From Devosia sp. YR412 (GTDB taxonomy: Bacteria > Pseudomonadota > Alphaproteobacteria > Rhizobiales > Devosiaceae), in the NCBI RefSeq assembly GCF_900110945.1, contig NZ_FOFL01000001.1, positions 992,001 to 1,056,000 of the forward strand: a DNA stretch of 64,000 nt. Direction: 5' to 3'. This document shows positions 46,029 to 54,143 of the stretch, one piece after another. A model generated the notes under the pieces. The model searched no databases, was not told the DNA's origin, and saw nothing but the letters and a program-made list of their open reading frames with translations. Positions within the stretch are counted from its first letter, which is position 1, and the number at the start of each line of letters is the position of its first letter. The position numbers were made by a program, and so were the translations under genes.

Positions 46029-47489
46029 ATGCAGTTTGATATATCCACGCGGTGGGAGAGTAAAATAGTCAGCAGTTCAGTTCACGGCCACATATCTGGT
46101 TCGGTCGTCTTGATAGGATTTGGCTCCGTGGGGCGCGGGATGCTGCCGCTCATCGAACGACATTTTCAATATGCTTCTGATCGCCTTACGATCATCGATC
46201 CCGATCCCGAGCATGCCTCATTCCTGGCTGAACGCGGCATTCGTTTCGTCAACGAAGCTATCACTCCAGCGAACTTTCGAAACATTCTCTCAACCTGGCT
46301 TTCGTCATCCAGCGGTCAGAGCTTCTGCGTCAACCTTTCGGTGGAAACCAGCTCGCTGGATATTCTCAAGTTCTGCCGGGAGCTGGGCGCTCTCTACATC
46401 GACACGGTCGTTGAGCCATGGGCGGGATTCGACGAAGCCAACAAGGACGATACGGCGGCGAGAACCAACTACGCCCTGCGCGAAACCGTCCGTCGCGAAA
46501 AGCGGGCAAGTCCAGGCGGGCCGACGGCCGTGTCCTGCTGTGGCGCCAATCCGGGCATGGTGTCGTGGTTCGTGAAGGAGGCGTTGCTGAACGTCGCCAA
46601 GGACACAGGCATGGTATCCGACGTGCCCTCAAACCGGGAGGGCTGGGCTCGCCTCATGCAACAGCTGGGTGTCAAAGGCATCCACATCGCGGAACGCGAC
46701 ACCCAAAGCTCCGGCCAGCCAAAGCCAATTGGCACATTCGTCAACACATGGTCGGTGGATGGATTCGTTTCAGAGGGGTTGCAGCCTGCCGAACTCGGCT
46801 GGGGCACCCATGAGACGCATTGGCCAGCCAATGCCCACAGTTTTAACGAAGGTTGCCAAGCCTCGATCTATATCGATCGACCCGGTGCACAGACGCTGGT
46901 CTACTCCTGGTGCCCGACTGCCGGCGCCCAGCAAGCCTTTCTCGTCACGCACAATGAGTCGATCTCGATCGCCGATTACTTCACGGTTGGCGAAGGGCTG
47001 ACACCGGAATACCGGCCCACGTGTCACTACGCCTACCACCCATCCGACGAAGCAATTCTGTCCGTCCACGAAACCCTGGGTCGTGGCACCGAGCCCGAAA
47101 ACAAGACAATTCTCGACGAGACGACCATCCGATCCGGCATGGACCAGCTTGGCGTCCTGCTGTTTGGACATGCGAAGAATGCCTATTGGTATGGCTCGAG
47201 CCTGACCATCGACGAAGCCCGGGCGCTGGCGCCGCACCAGAATGCAACCGCATTGCAGGTGACGTCGGCCTTGCTGGCCGGAATGGTCTGGGCGCTCGAA
47301 AACCCGGACGCCGGCATCGTCGAGACCGACGAGATGGATCACGCGCGATGCCTCGAGATCCAGCGTCCATATCTGGGGACGGTCGAAGGTCACTATACCG
47401 ACTGGACGCCTCTATCGCGGGATGAACTATTCAAGGGCGATGTCGACGAGACGGATCCGTGGCAGTTCAAGAACATCCTGGTGGCCTGA
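46029..47489 (+). CDS. hss: Homospermidine synthase
   Basis: This 486-residue enzyme makes homospermidine from two putrescines (or putrescine and spermidine) using bound NAD, releasing ammonia or diaminopropane. The N-terminal Rossmann loop is VVLIGFGSVGRGMLPLIERHF, and further family segments are intact: YIDTVVEPWAGF, CCGANPGMVSWFVKEAL, GTHETHWP and YHPSDEAILSVHETLGR. ATG 46029 is chosen because the family starts close to the Rossmann strand; the ribosome-binding site is weak, and the frame is open back to 45921. Its stop overlaps the start of the FAD oxidoreductase gene (TGATG). The product is the hallmark polyamine of many alphaproteobacteria. Confidence 0.92.
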   Translation: MQFDISTRWESKIVSSSVHGHISGSVVLIGFGSVGRGMLPLIERHFQYASDRLTIIDPDPEHASFLAERGIRFVNEAITPANFRNILSTWLSSSSGQSFCVNLSVETSSLDILKFCRELGALYIDTVVEPWAGFDEANKDDTAARTNYALRETVRREKRASPGGPTAVSCCGANPGMVSWFVKEALLNVAKDTGMVSDVPSNREGWARLMQQLGVKGIHIAERDTQSSGQPKPIGTFVNTWSVDGFVSEGLQPAELGWGTHETHWPANAHSFNEGCQASIYIDRPGAQTLVYSWCPTAGAQQAFLVTHNESISIADYFTVGEGLTPEYRPTCHYAYHPSDEAILSVHETLGRGTEPENKTILDETTIRSGMDQLGVLLFGHAKNAYWYGSSLTIDEARALAPHQNATALQVTSALLAGMVWALENPDAGIVETDEMDHARCLEIQRPYLGTVEGHYTDWTPLSRDELFKGDVDETDPWQFKNILVA

Positions 47490-48691
47490 TGATCACCGAG
47501 GCCAGAAAGCTCTATACGGGTGAACCGGTCTGGACCGCCTACCGGCAACCGCGCGTCCCTGCCGAGGAACTGGGCCAACCGCTTTCGACCGATATCGTTA
47601 TTATCGGCGCCGGTATCAGCGGAGCGATGATTGCGGAGGCTCTGAGCGGCCATGGTCTCGACGTCGCAATCGTCGATCGGCGGAAGCCGCTGACCGGGTC
47701 AACCGCAGCGTCGACTGCTCTCATTCAATATGAGATCGACATACCGTTGACCCAACTGACCGAGATGATCGGCATTGAACGTGCCGCCGCGGCTTGGCGC
47801 CGCTCCCGGGTGGCGGTGGAGAGCATAGCGGCCAAAATCAGAACCAATAAGATCGACTGCGCTTTCGAGCGCAAGGACAGCCTCTATCTGGCCGGAGACC
47901 TGCTGGATCGCAACGGGCTGGAAGCCGAGGCGTCAGCACGCGAAGCGATTGGCCTCGCAACAGCATTGGTCGATGGAAAGACCTTGAGGCAGGACTACGG
48001 GATGAAGTGCGACGCGGCGCTTCTCAATCAGAACAATCTGACCTGCAATCCCGTCCAACTGACCGCCGGTTTTTTGAAAGCCGCTATCGAACGCGGCGCT
48101 AAGCTATATTCGCCGGTGACGGTCGAGAGCCTTACGGAAACGGCCAACAGAATCGAGTTTACCACTTCGGATGGTGTCCGGATCAGCGCCCGCCACGCCA
48201 TTTACGCGTCAGGATATGAAATGCCGGAAGGCGTCCATCCCAAAAAGCATGACATTGCCTCGACCTGGGCCCTGGCGACCGCGCCGGTCAAAGGTTTCGA
48301 CATCCCTCTGTTCTGGCAATCCTCCGACCCTTACGTCTACGGCCGTGCGTCCGAAGACGGACGCTTGATCTTTGGCGGTGAGGACGAGGATTTCGCCGAT
48401 GAAGGGAAGCGCGACGCGGTCATGGAGGAGAAACAAAAGGCCTTGGAGCGCAAGCTCTCCAAGCTGTTTCCCGACGAGAGGTTTGAAACCACACACTTCT
48501 GGGGAGCCAGTTTCGGCGGAAGTGAAACCGGACTACCCTCGATCGGCAAGGTGCCCGGCAAGAAGAATGTCTATTGCGCCATGGCGTATGGCGGCAACGG
48601 GATTACCTTCAGCCGGATTGCGGCAGACCTGATTGCCGCAAGTATCTTGGGCAGGCCGGATCCGGAAGCGGCCCTGTTTGAGTTCGAATAG
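47489..48691 (+). CDS. FAD-dependent oxidoreductase (DAO/glycine oxidase family)
   Basis: This 400-residue flavoprotein has the FAD-binding motif IVIIGAGISGAMIAEAL with GxGxxG at 40-45, the family segment TGSTAASTALIQYEIDIPL, and the C-terminal YCAMAYGGNGITFSRIAADLI that closes over the isoalloxazine. Members oxidise amines, amino acids or aldehydes. The one-base overlap with hss suggests translational coupling and perhaps a role in polyamine or aminoaldehyde metabolism, but that is inference. It ends before a perfect bidirectional hairpin. Confidence 0.85.
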   Translation: MITEARKLYTGEPVWTAYRQPRVPAEELGQPLSTDIVIIGAGISGAMIAEALSGHGLDVAIVDRRKPLTGSTAASTALIQYEIDIPLTQLTEMIGIERAAAAWRRSRVAVESIAAKIRTNKIDCAFERKDSLYLAGDLLDRNGLEAEASAREAIGLATALVDGKTLRQDYGMKCDAALLNQNNLTCNPVQLTAGFLKAAIERGAKLYSPVTVESLTETANRIEFTTSDGVRISARHAIYASGYEMPEGVHPKKHDIASTWALATAPVKGFDIPLFWQSSDPYVYGRASEDGRLIFGGEDEDFADEGKRDAVMEEKQKALERKLSKLFPDERFETTHFWGASFGGSETGLPSIGKVPGKKNVYCAMAYGGNGITFSRIAADLIAASILGRPDPEAALFEFE

Positions 48692-48710
48692 CAACTCCGC
48701 AATGTGAATT

Positions 48711-48734
48711 GGGGCCGGCACATATGCCGGCCCC
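48711..48734. terminator. Perfect bidirectional hairpin between convergent genes
   Basis: GGGGCCGGCA and TGCCGGCCCC form a 10-bp stem around CATA. It lies 19 bases after the oxidoreductase stop and 6 bases after the convergent sugar dehydrogenase stop. There is no T tract on either side. Confidence 0.65.
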
Positions 48735-48740
48735 ATGCGA

Positions 48741-50570
48741 TCAGTTGATCGGCTTTTCTGCGCCTGGACGCTGATAGGTACCAACCAGTTCACCCTTGGC
48801 GATCACGTGCCCCTCGATGGCGGCGAGCACCTCGTCGCGCGTAGCGCCGGGGTCGACGGGCAGTTGCGCCAGGTCGAGCGCAAAGACCTGGAAATGGTAA
48901 TGATGCGCCGGATCGCCCAGAGGCGGGCGCGGACCCATGTAGCCGGTCTGCCCCTTGCTGTTGCTGCCCTGCTTGGCACCCTCGGGCTGCTGCAGCACGG
49001 CGTCCGTCGACAGGCCCTCGCTGATGCCGGTGGCGTCGCCGGGGATATCGTAGAGCACCCAATGCACGAAAGGCTTTGGCTCGGCCGCGTCCGGATCATC
49101 TGCGATGACCAAGAAAGACAGCGTGCCCTCCGGCGGGGTGCCCCATTCCAAAGCCGGCGAGGCATTGTCGCCTTCGGCCGCATGCTTGAGCGGGATGGTC
49201 TCGCCCGTGGTGAAGGAGGGTGAGCTGACCTCGACCGTGCCCTCGGCCTCGACGAGATTGATGGCAATGTCGGACGGCCGCGGCTTCATGGTGACGTCGG
49301 GCGTTTCAGCGACAGTGGCAGCGTCTGCGCTGTCGCCGGCTTCGTGGCTGATGCGATAGACGATGCCGTTGAAGTCATCGGCCAGCAGCAGGGCGCCATC
49401 CTCGGTCTGGGTGATGCCGGCGAGGCGAGCGAGGAAGCCGTAATTGGTGTCTTCGCCTTCGACCAGGAAGCCTTCGGCAAAGTGGTCCCAGGTGCCTGGC
49501 TTGCCGTCAACGAAATCCACGCGGCTGATCTCGTAGCCGCTTGGCGGACGGCGGTTCCAGGAACCACGCATGGCGATGAAGGCGTCGCCGCGATATTCCT
49601 CGGGGAAAGCCGTGCCGGTGTAGAAGGTCATCTGCATCGGCGCCGCGTGGGCCGTGTAGCCGACGGCCGGCTCCTTGCTCTGGGCGGCCCACTGTTCCAG
49701 CGCAATCCCCTCGGGCGGGTTCATATGCGGATTGAGATTGCCGAAATCGAAGACATATGGCCAGCCATACTTGGCGCCCTGCTCGATCTGGTTGAACTCT
49801 TCCTGCTGGGCTTCGTCGCCCAGCCAGTCGGTGCCGTGATCGGCGCCGAACAGCATGCCGCTTTCGGGCTCCCAGCCGAAGCCGATGGTGTTGCGCAGGC
49901 CCGAAGCAAAGATGGTGCGGCTCTTGCCGTCGAGGCTGGCGCGCAGGATGGTGGCGCTTTCCGGATTGGTCTCTATGCATTCATTGCAGGTCGAGCCGAT
50001 CGTTATGTAGAGCATCTCGTCGGGGCCGATCGCCAACGTGCGATTGGCGTGCTGGCCGCCATCGGGCAGGTCATCGATGATGCGCGTCAGCTCGCCAAAG
50101 CTGCCATCTTCGTTGACCGGCGCGGTATAGACCTCGTTGACGGTTGCGAGGTAGGCCGTGTCGCCATGGAAGGCCAGCCCATGCATGCCCGGGCGGGCGG
50201 CGACGATGGTGAAATCCTCATACTTGCCGTCTCCATCCGCATCATACTTGCCGTCTCCATCCGCATCATTGAGCCGGATCACATCAGCTTCGGTGCGGCG
50301 CGTGGCATAAACATGCTCGCCATGGGTCGCCAGCATCCGGGTATTGCCCAGGTCGCGACCTACGACTTCGACCATAAAGCCCTCGGGCACCTTGATCTGC
50401 GCTGCAAGTTCGGCGTCGTCGGAAATGGTGACGGGTTCGGGTTCAAGGATGGAGCCTTGCACGGTCACGTCGGAATATTCGCCGATGGTGCCTTGAGGTT
50501 GGGCGAAGGCCGGAATGGCCACCAGCAATGTTGCGCTCGACACGGCAAGCGTTAGAAGCGGTCGGATCAT
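48741..50570 (-). CDS. Exported PQQ-type sugar dehydrogenase fused to a C-terminal PEBP domain
   Basis: This 609-residue protein has a signal peptide (MIRPLLTLAVSSATLLVAIPAF, cleavage after AFA), a six-bladed soluble glucose/sorbosone-dehydrogenase domain to about residue 405 (MLATHGEHVYATRR, GGQHANRTLAIGPDEMLYITIGS, FASGLRNTIGFGWEPESG, GADHGTDWLGD), and from about 450 a phosphatidylethanolamine-binding-protein domain of the YbhB/YbcL type (LVIADDPDAAEPKPFVHWVLYDIPG, GYMGPRPPLGDPAHHYHF). The dehydrogenase would oxidise sugars in the periplasm with PQQ and calcium. ATG 50570 puts the signal first. An exact 24-bp tandem repeat duplicates DADGDGKY, a calcium-loop-like motif. The fusion is unusual to me. 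A terminator separates it from the upstream esterase gene. Confidence 0.87.
   Translation of the reverse strand: MIRPLLTLAVSSATLLVAIPAFAQPQGTIGEYSDVTVQGSILEPEPVTISDDAELAAQIKVPEGFMVEVVGRDLGNTRMLATHGEHVYATRRTEADVIRLNDADGDGKYDADGDGKYEDFTIVAARPGMHGLAFHGDTAYLATVNEVYTAPVNEDGSFGELTRIIDDLPDGGQHANRTLAIGPDEMLYITIGSTCNECIETNPESATILRASLDGKSRTIFASGLRNTIGFGWEPESGMLFGADHGTDWLGDEAQQEEFNQIEQGAKYGWPYVFDFGNLNPHMNPPEGIALEQWAAQSKEPAVGYTAHAAPMQMTFYTGTAFPEEYRGDAFIAMRGSWNRRPPSGYEISRVDFVDGKPGTWDHFAEGFLVEGEDTNYGFLARLAGITQTEDGALLLADDFNGIVYRISHEAGDSADAATVAETPDVTMKPRPSDIAINLVEAEGTVEVSSPSFTTGETIPLKHAAEGDNASPALEWGTPPEGTLSFLVIADDPDAAEPKPFVHWVLYDIPGDATGISEGLSTDAVLQQPEGAKQGSNSKGQTGYMGPRPPLGDPAHHYHFQVFALDLAQLPVDPGATRDEVLAAIEGHVIAKGELVGTYQRPGAEKPIN
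50221..50268. repeat. Two exact tandem copies of a 24-bp unit inside the sugar dehydrogenase gene
   Basis: Bases 50221-50244 and 50245-50268 are identical. The repeat is in frame and encodes the 8-residue unit DADGDGKY twice. Units of eight codons can be gained or lost by slippage without frameshift. Confidence 0.92.
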
Positions 50571-50604
50571 TTCAGGCCTCTTGAATGTTCGTGGTCTGGA
50601 AAGC

Positions 50605-50627
50605 AAAAAGCCCGGCTTTCGCCGGGC
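50605..50627 (-). terminator. Rho-independent terminator after the esterase gene
   Basis: GCCCGGC and GCCGGGC pair around TTTC, and the adjoining A5 on the plus strand gives a U5 tract on the minus strand. It lies 10 bases after the esterase stop and before the sugar dehydrogenase gene. Confidence 0.85.
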
Positions 50628-50636
50628 CTTAAAGGA

Positions 50637-51734
50637 TTACTGGGCGCCAAACGCTGCGCGCAGTTCAGCACCGGCGAAGTCTTGCGCTTCCTTGGCTTCT
50701 GGCACGACGCCAGTCATGCCGAAAAATTCGTGCGTCACGCCGTTCCAGTTCTGGTAGGCAACCTCGACGCCCGCTTCTTCCAGCTTGTCGCGCAACAACA
50801 TGCCTTCCGAATTCAGTGGGTCGATTTCGGCTGCGACGATGGTCACCGGTGGCAGATCAGCCAGGTTCGCCGCACCGACGAGGTCGATGCGCGGATCGGC
50901 AGTCTCGGTCATTTCGTTGAGGTAATGACCGACGAACCATTCGATATCCGCCTTGCCGAGCGGCACCGCGTTCTGGTTGGCGATATAAGACGGCGTTTCA
51001 AGATCGTCGCCAGCCACCGGATAGACCGCCAGTACAGCGTCGGGCGCCGTCAACTTCTGGTCTCGCGCGGCAATGGCGACGTTGATGGCAAGGTTGCCGC
51101 CAGCGCTTTCGCCAGCAACGGCGATGCGCTCGGCGTCGCCGTTCCACTGACCGGAATTGTGGACCACATAGCTATAGGCGGCTATGGCATCGTCATGGGC
51201 TGCCGGGAACTTGTCCTCCGGCCCTTGACGGTAATGCACCGAAACGACAATGGCATCGGCCTGATTGGCCAGGGCGCGCGGAGATGCGTCATAGACATCG
51301 AGATCGGCGATGACCCAGCCGCCTCCGTGGAAATAGACGATGACCGGAAGTGCCTCACCTTCAGCGGCGCCTTCTGGCCAATAGACACGAGCCTCGAGAT
51401 CACCGGCAGCACCGGGGATCATGACGTCCTCGGTCCGTGCGACGGCTTCCGGTTTTGGAGGCGCACCGGCCTTGTCTTCAGCGACAGCCATGGCCGCGTC
51501 CGCCGGCGTCGGCTGACTGCGGGCTTCCTCGACCGAGAGCGTATTGACGGGCTTTGCACCCAGTTCCAACAGCTTCGTGATGACGGCGGCCATTTCGGGA
51601 TTGGCACGGTCAAGCGTGCCGCTGTCCTTGCTCGTAGCGACCGCTTCATCGACCGGGCTGGGCTCGTCCTGGGCAAAAGCTGGCAGGGACATGAGAGCGG
51701 TGATTGCGGTGGTGGCGAGAAGCAGATTGCGCAT
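50637..51734 (-). CDS. Exported alpha/beta-hydrolase, hormone-sensitive-lipase family esterase
   Basis: This 365-residue hydrolase has a signal peptide (MRNLLLATTAITALMSLPAFAQ), a spacer of about 60 residues, and an alpha/beta-hydrolase domain with the HSL oxyanion motif YFHGGGWV, the nucleophile elbow AGESAGGNLAI, the catalytic Asp in AAEIDPLNSEG and His in GVTHEFFGM. It would hydrolyse short-chain esters in the periplasm. Most HSL-family bacterial esterases are cytoplasmic, so the signal peptide is worth noting. It is flanked by a terminator downstream and a 219-base region upstream. Confidence 0.88.
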   Translation of the reverse strand: MRNLLLATTAITALMSLPAFAQDEPSPVDEAVATSKDSGTLDRANPEMAAVITKLLELGAKPVNTLSVEEARSQPTPADAAMAVAEDKAGAPPKPEAVARTEDVMIPGAAGDLEARVYWPEGAAEGEALPVIVYFHGGGWVIADLDVYDASPRALANQADAIVVSVHYRQGPEDKFPAAHDDAIAAYSYVVHNSGQWNGDAERIAVAGESAGGNLAINVAIAARDQKLTAPDAVLAVYPVAGDDLETPSYIANQNAVPLGKADIEWFVGHYLNEMTETADPRIDLVGAANLADLPPVTIVAAEIDPLNSEGMLLRDKLEEAGVEVAYQNWNGVTHEFFGMTGVVPEAKEAQDFAGAELRAAFGAQ

Positions 51735-51754
51735 GGGTCGTCCTGTCTGGCGTC

Positions 51755-51789
51755 GGAGCCGTGTTTGGCATCAAACCGCAAACGGCTCC
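51755..51789. other. Imperfect hairpin upstream of the esterase gene
   Basis: GGAGCCG plus TTTG (51755-51767) pair with CAAACGGCTCC (51779-51789) with a two-base bulge. It lies 21 bases upstream of the esterase start and could be a 5' untranslated structure or the end of the kinase transcript. The rest of 51735-51953 shows nothing recognisable. Confidence 0.35.
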
Positions 51790-51953
51790 AAGACAGCGAC
51801 GTTCCTCGAACGGACGATCACAATCTTTCCAGCAGAAATTGATCTAATCCTCGGGGGCTTCTGGCAAAGAAGAGGCTGACCTACGCCCAGCTCAGCGTGA
51901 GAAGCGCATCGATAAGGCGGGGGCCGTTTACGCGAGCGCGTCGGCTGGACACC

Positions 51954-53438
51954 CTAGGATATAACGATGTCTGCCAGAGGGGTGCTCAGCACGAAAGTGA
52001 AACCTCCGGGCGAGTAGTCGAGCTCAACGCGGCTTTCGACTCCGGTTATCCCGCCGCGAAGCAGTCGCGTTCCGAACCCTGGCGCAGACGGCTCGTCGAC
52101 CGACGGGCCGCCGCTTTCAGTCCAGGTCAGATCGAAGGTGGTGCTTTCCTCGTCGACCGATGTGCCCCAGGCAATGTCCAGGTGCCCCTCCGGCACTGAC
52201 AAAGCGCCGTATTTCACCGCATTTGTCGCAAGCTCATGCAAAATCAAGGCAAGAGACAATGCAGCCTTGGGGCCGACTTCGATTTCTGTCCCAGTCAGAT
52301 TGATCTGGCGCCCGTCACCCCTGCCATAGGGCTCCATTGCTGTTTCGATAAGCTTGCGGACCGAGGCCCGCTCGCCCTTGCCACGCACCAGCAGGTCGTG
52401 GGCACTCGAAAGTGCAACCAGTCGACCATTGATCAATTGCCGGGCTGAACGGACATCGGCCGCGTTGCGCAGGGTCTGGCTGACTATGGCCTGCACCACC
52501 GCCATCTGATTTTTGATGCGATGGGCCAGTTCCTCGTTGAGGATGGCCTGCATTTTCTCGGCCTTGTGCCGCTCGGTGGCGTCAGCCACCTCCACGAAGA
52601 TGGCATCAATCTCGCCATCTGCGTCGCGCATCGGCTGATAAACGAAGTCCATCATGTAATCGATGGTTGTTCCGGTTTCGGTATCGGTCACCGTAATGGG
52701 GACACCGGCGCCGATGAATGGCTCGCCGGTTTCGTAAACGCGGTCGAGCAGATCACTGAAGCCTTGCTCCAACAAATCCGGGATCACGTCGGCTGCCGGC
52801 CGGCCGAGAAAGTCCGATTTGGCGACCAGCCGCTGGTAGGCCGAATTGGCGACCTCGAACACATAGTCCCGGCCACGCAACACGGCGATAGCGCTGGGCG
52901 CCTGCTCGAACATTTCGCGCAGGCGCTCGGCGTCCGCCTTGCGGGCCTTGGCCTCGGCTACTTCGGACGTGATCTCAAGCGCAGTACAGAACATGCCAGC
53001 TACGCGGTCTTCGTGATCGTGCACCGGCGTATAGCCAAACGAAAAATGGGTCTCGACCTGCTTGCCGTGCCGGGTCATCAAGAACTCGATATCGTCCATA
53101 TAGGTCGGGATACCAGCATAGGCGGCATCCATGATCGGACCTACGGCATCGATAATATCGGCCCAAACTTCAGCAAAGGGCTTCCCAAGCGCCCAAGGAT
53201 GCCTGTTAGCGCACATGGGTGCGTAGCCGTCATTGTAGAGCATGATACGCTCTGGCCCCCATGCGATGAACATGGGCTGTCCCGACATCAGCATCACCTG
53301 CACCAAGGTGCGCAAACTGCCCGGCCAGGTCTCCGGCGTGCCAAGCGGCGACCCTGACCAATCCGTGGCCCGGATGATCTCTCCCATCTCGCCGCCACCG
53401 GCCAGAAAATTGAGCGATGGAGCAGACATAGATGACAT
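51954..53438 (-). CDS. HWE-family sensor histidine kinase with two PAS-like domains
   Basis: This 494-residue soluble kinase has a PAS-like domain at about 25-160 (DWSGSPLGTPETWPG, WGPERIMLYNDGY), a second PAS at about 172-290, and an HWE kinase core: phospho-acceptor His306 in NEELAHRIKNQ and the ATP-site Asn406 in HELATNAVKYGA. The third HWE landmark WxE is at Trp439-Glu441. No membrane segment is present. ATG 53438 follows GAAGGA; an in-frame ATG at 53429 is an alternative. It is divergent from the single-domain response regulator, a plausible partner. HWE kinases often sense light, redox or stress. Confidence 0.9.
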   Translation of the reverse strand: MSSMSAPSLNFLAGGGEMGEIIRATDWSGSPLGTPETWPGSLRTLVQVMLMSGQPMFIAWGPERIMLYNDGYAPMCANRHPWALGKPFAEVWADIIDAVGPIMDAAYAGIPTYMDDIEFLMTRHGKQVETHFSFGYTPVHDHEDRVAGMFCTALEITSEVAEAKARKADAERLREMFEQAPSAIAVLRGRDYVFEVANSAYQRLVAKSDFLGRPAADVIPDLLEQGFSDLLDRVYETGEPFIGAGVPITVTDTETGTTIDYMMDFVYQPMRDADGEIDAIFVEVADATERHKAEKMQAILNEELAHRIKNQMAVVQAIVSQTLRNAADVRSARQLINGRLVALSSAHDLLVRGKGERASVRKLIETAMEPYGRGDGRQINLTGTEIEVGPKAALSLALILHELATNAVKYGALSVPEGHLDIAWGTSVDEESTTFDLTWTESGGPSVDEPSAPGFGTRLLRGGITGVESRVELDYSPGGFTFVLSTPLADIVIS

Positions 53439-53660
53439 CGAGTCCTTCAGGGGGCATACAAAGGGGGCACCTTGAAATGGGCTTATCGCGAAATGCACAA
53501 TTACGCCAGTTGTCGGCGCCTCGGCATTTAATCGAACAGCACAATTTTATTGTCAGACGCGCCTGGATTAATCGGTCGGCCGTGAGGGATCGGCTCGACC
53601 GTTGCCGCGTTGGAGCTTCACTCGGTCGGGCCCGAGAACATCTCGAGCCAGGTAGACGCC

Positions 53661-54029
53661 ATGACCAGCAAAATTTCCGTTCTTGTCGTCGAGGACGAAC
53701 CTCTCCTCCGAATCCACACGGTCGATGAACTCACTGACCATGGATTTGATGTGATGGAGGCAGCAAATGCCCAGGAGGCGGTCAAGATATTCCGATCCGG
53801 ACAGCGCTTCGAGTGCCTGTTCACCGACGTCGACATGCCAGGCGACATGGATGGGTTGGAATTGGCAGCCCTGGTGAAAAGTGCTTGGCCGCCGATAGAC
53901 ATCATCGTGACGTCAGGTCACCGCGACGTACAAAGCGCCGATCTGCCGCCACAGGGCATTTTTGTCGGGAAGCCATACTCTCTCGAGGTCATCGCCGAAT
54001 TGATCAACCGCCTGGCACAAAATGCCTAG
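53661..54029 (+). CDS. Single-domain response regulator (receiver only)
   Basis: This 122-residue protein is a bare receiver domain: acidic pocket Glu11-Asp12, phospho-acceptor Asp56 (LFTDVDMPG), Thr/Ser switch in IVTSGH and Lys104 (GKPYS). It has no output domain, so it acts by protein contact or as a phosphate relay or sink. It resembles the receivers that accompany HWE kinases in Rhizobiales. ATG 53661 is chosen over a TTG at 53610. It lies between the divergent HWE kinase and the hybrid kinase. Confidence 0.9.
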   Translation: MTSKISVLVVEDEPLLRIHTVDELTDHGFDVMEAANAQEAVKIFRSGQRFECLFTDVDMPGDMDGLELAALVKSAWPPIDIIVTSGHRDVQSADLPPQGIFVGKPYSLEVIAELINRLAQNA

Positions 54030-54143
54030 CTGAGCGCGTACGATCTGCTTTGGAGTGCCGCAGGCCTTAGCGCGTGTTCTCGCTAGAAATTCCGTTCGGT
54101 CAAGCTTAGATACGGTCTCCGATCATCTCGGGACCGTTCGCCC

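Noticed and set aside
49344..51842. Two long plus-strand frames opposite the sugar dehydrogenase and esterase genes
   Set aside because: Both are antisense shadows; one even crosses the 24-bp repeat as a meaningless IRIILAVS duplication.
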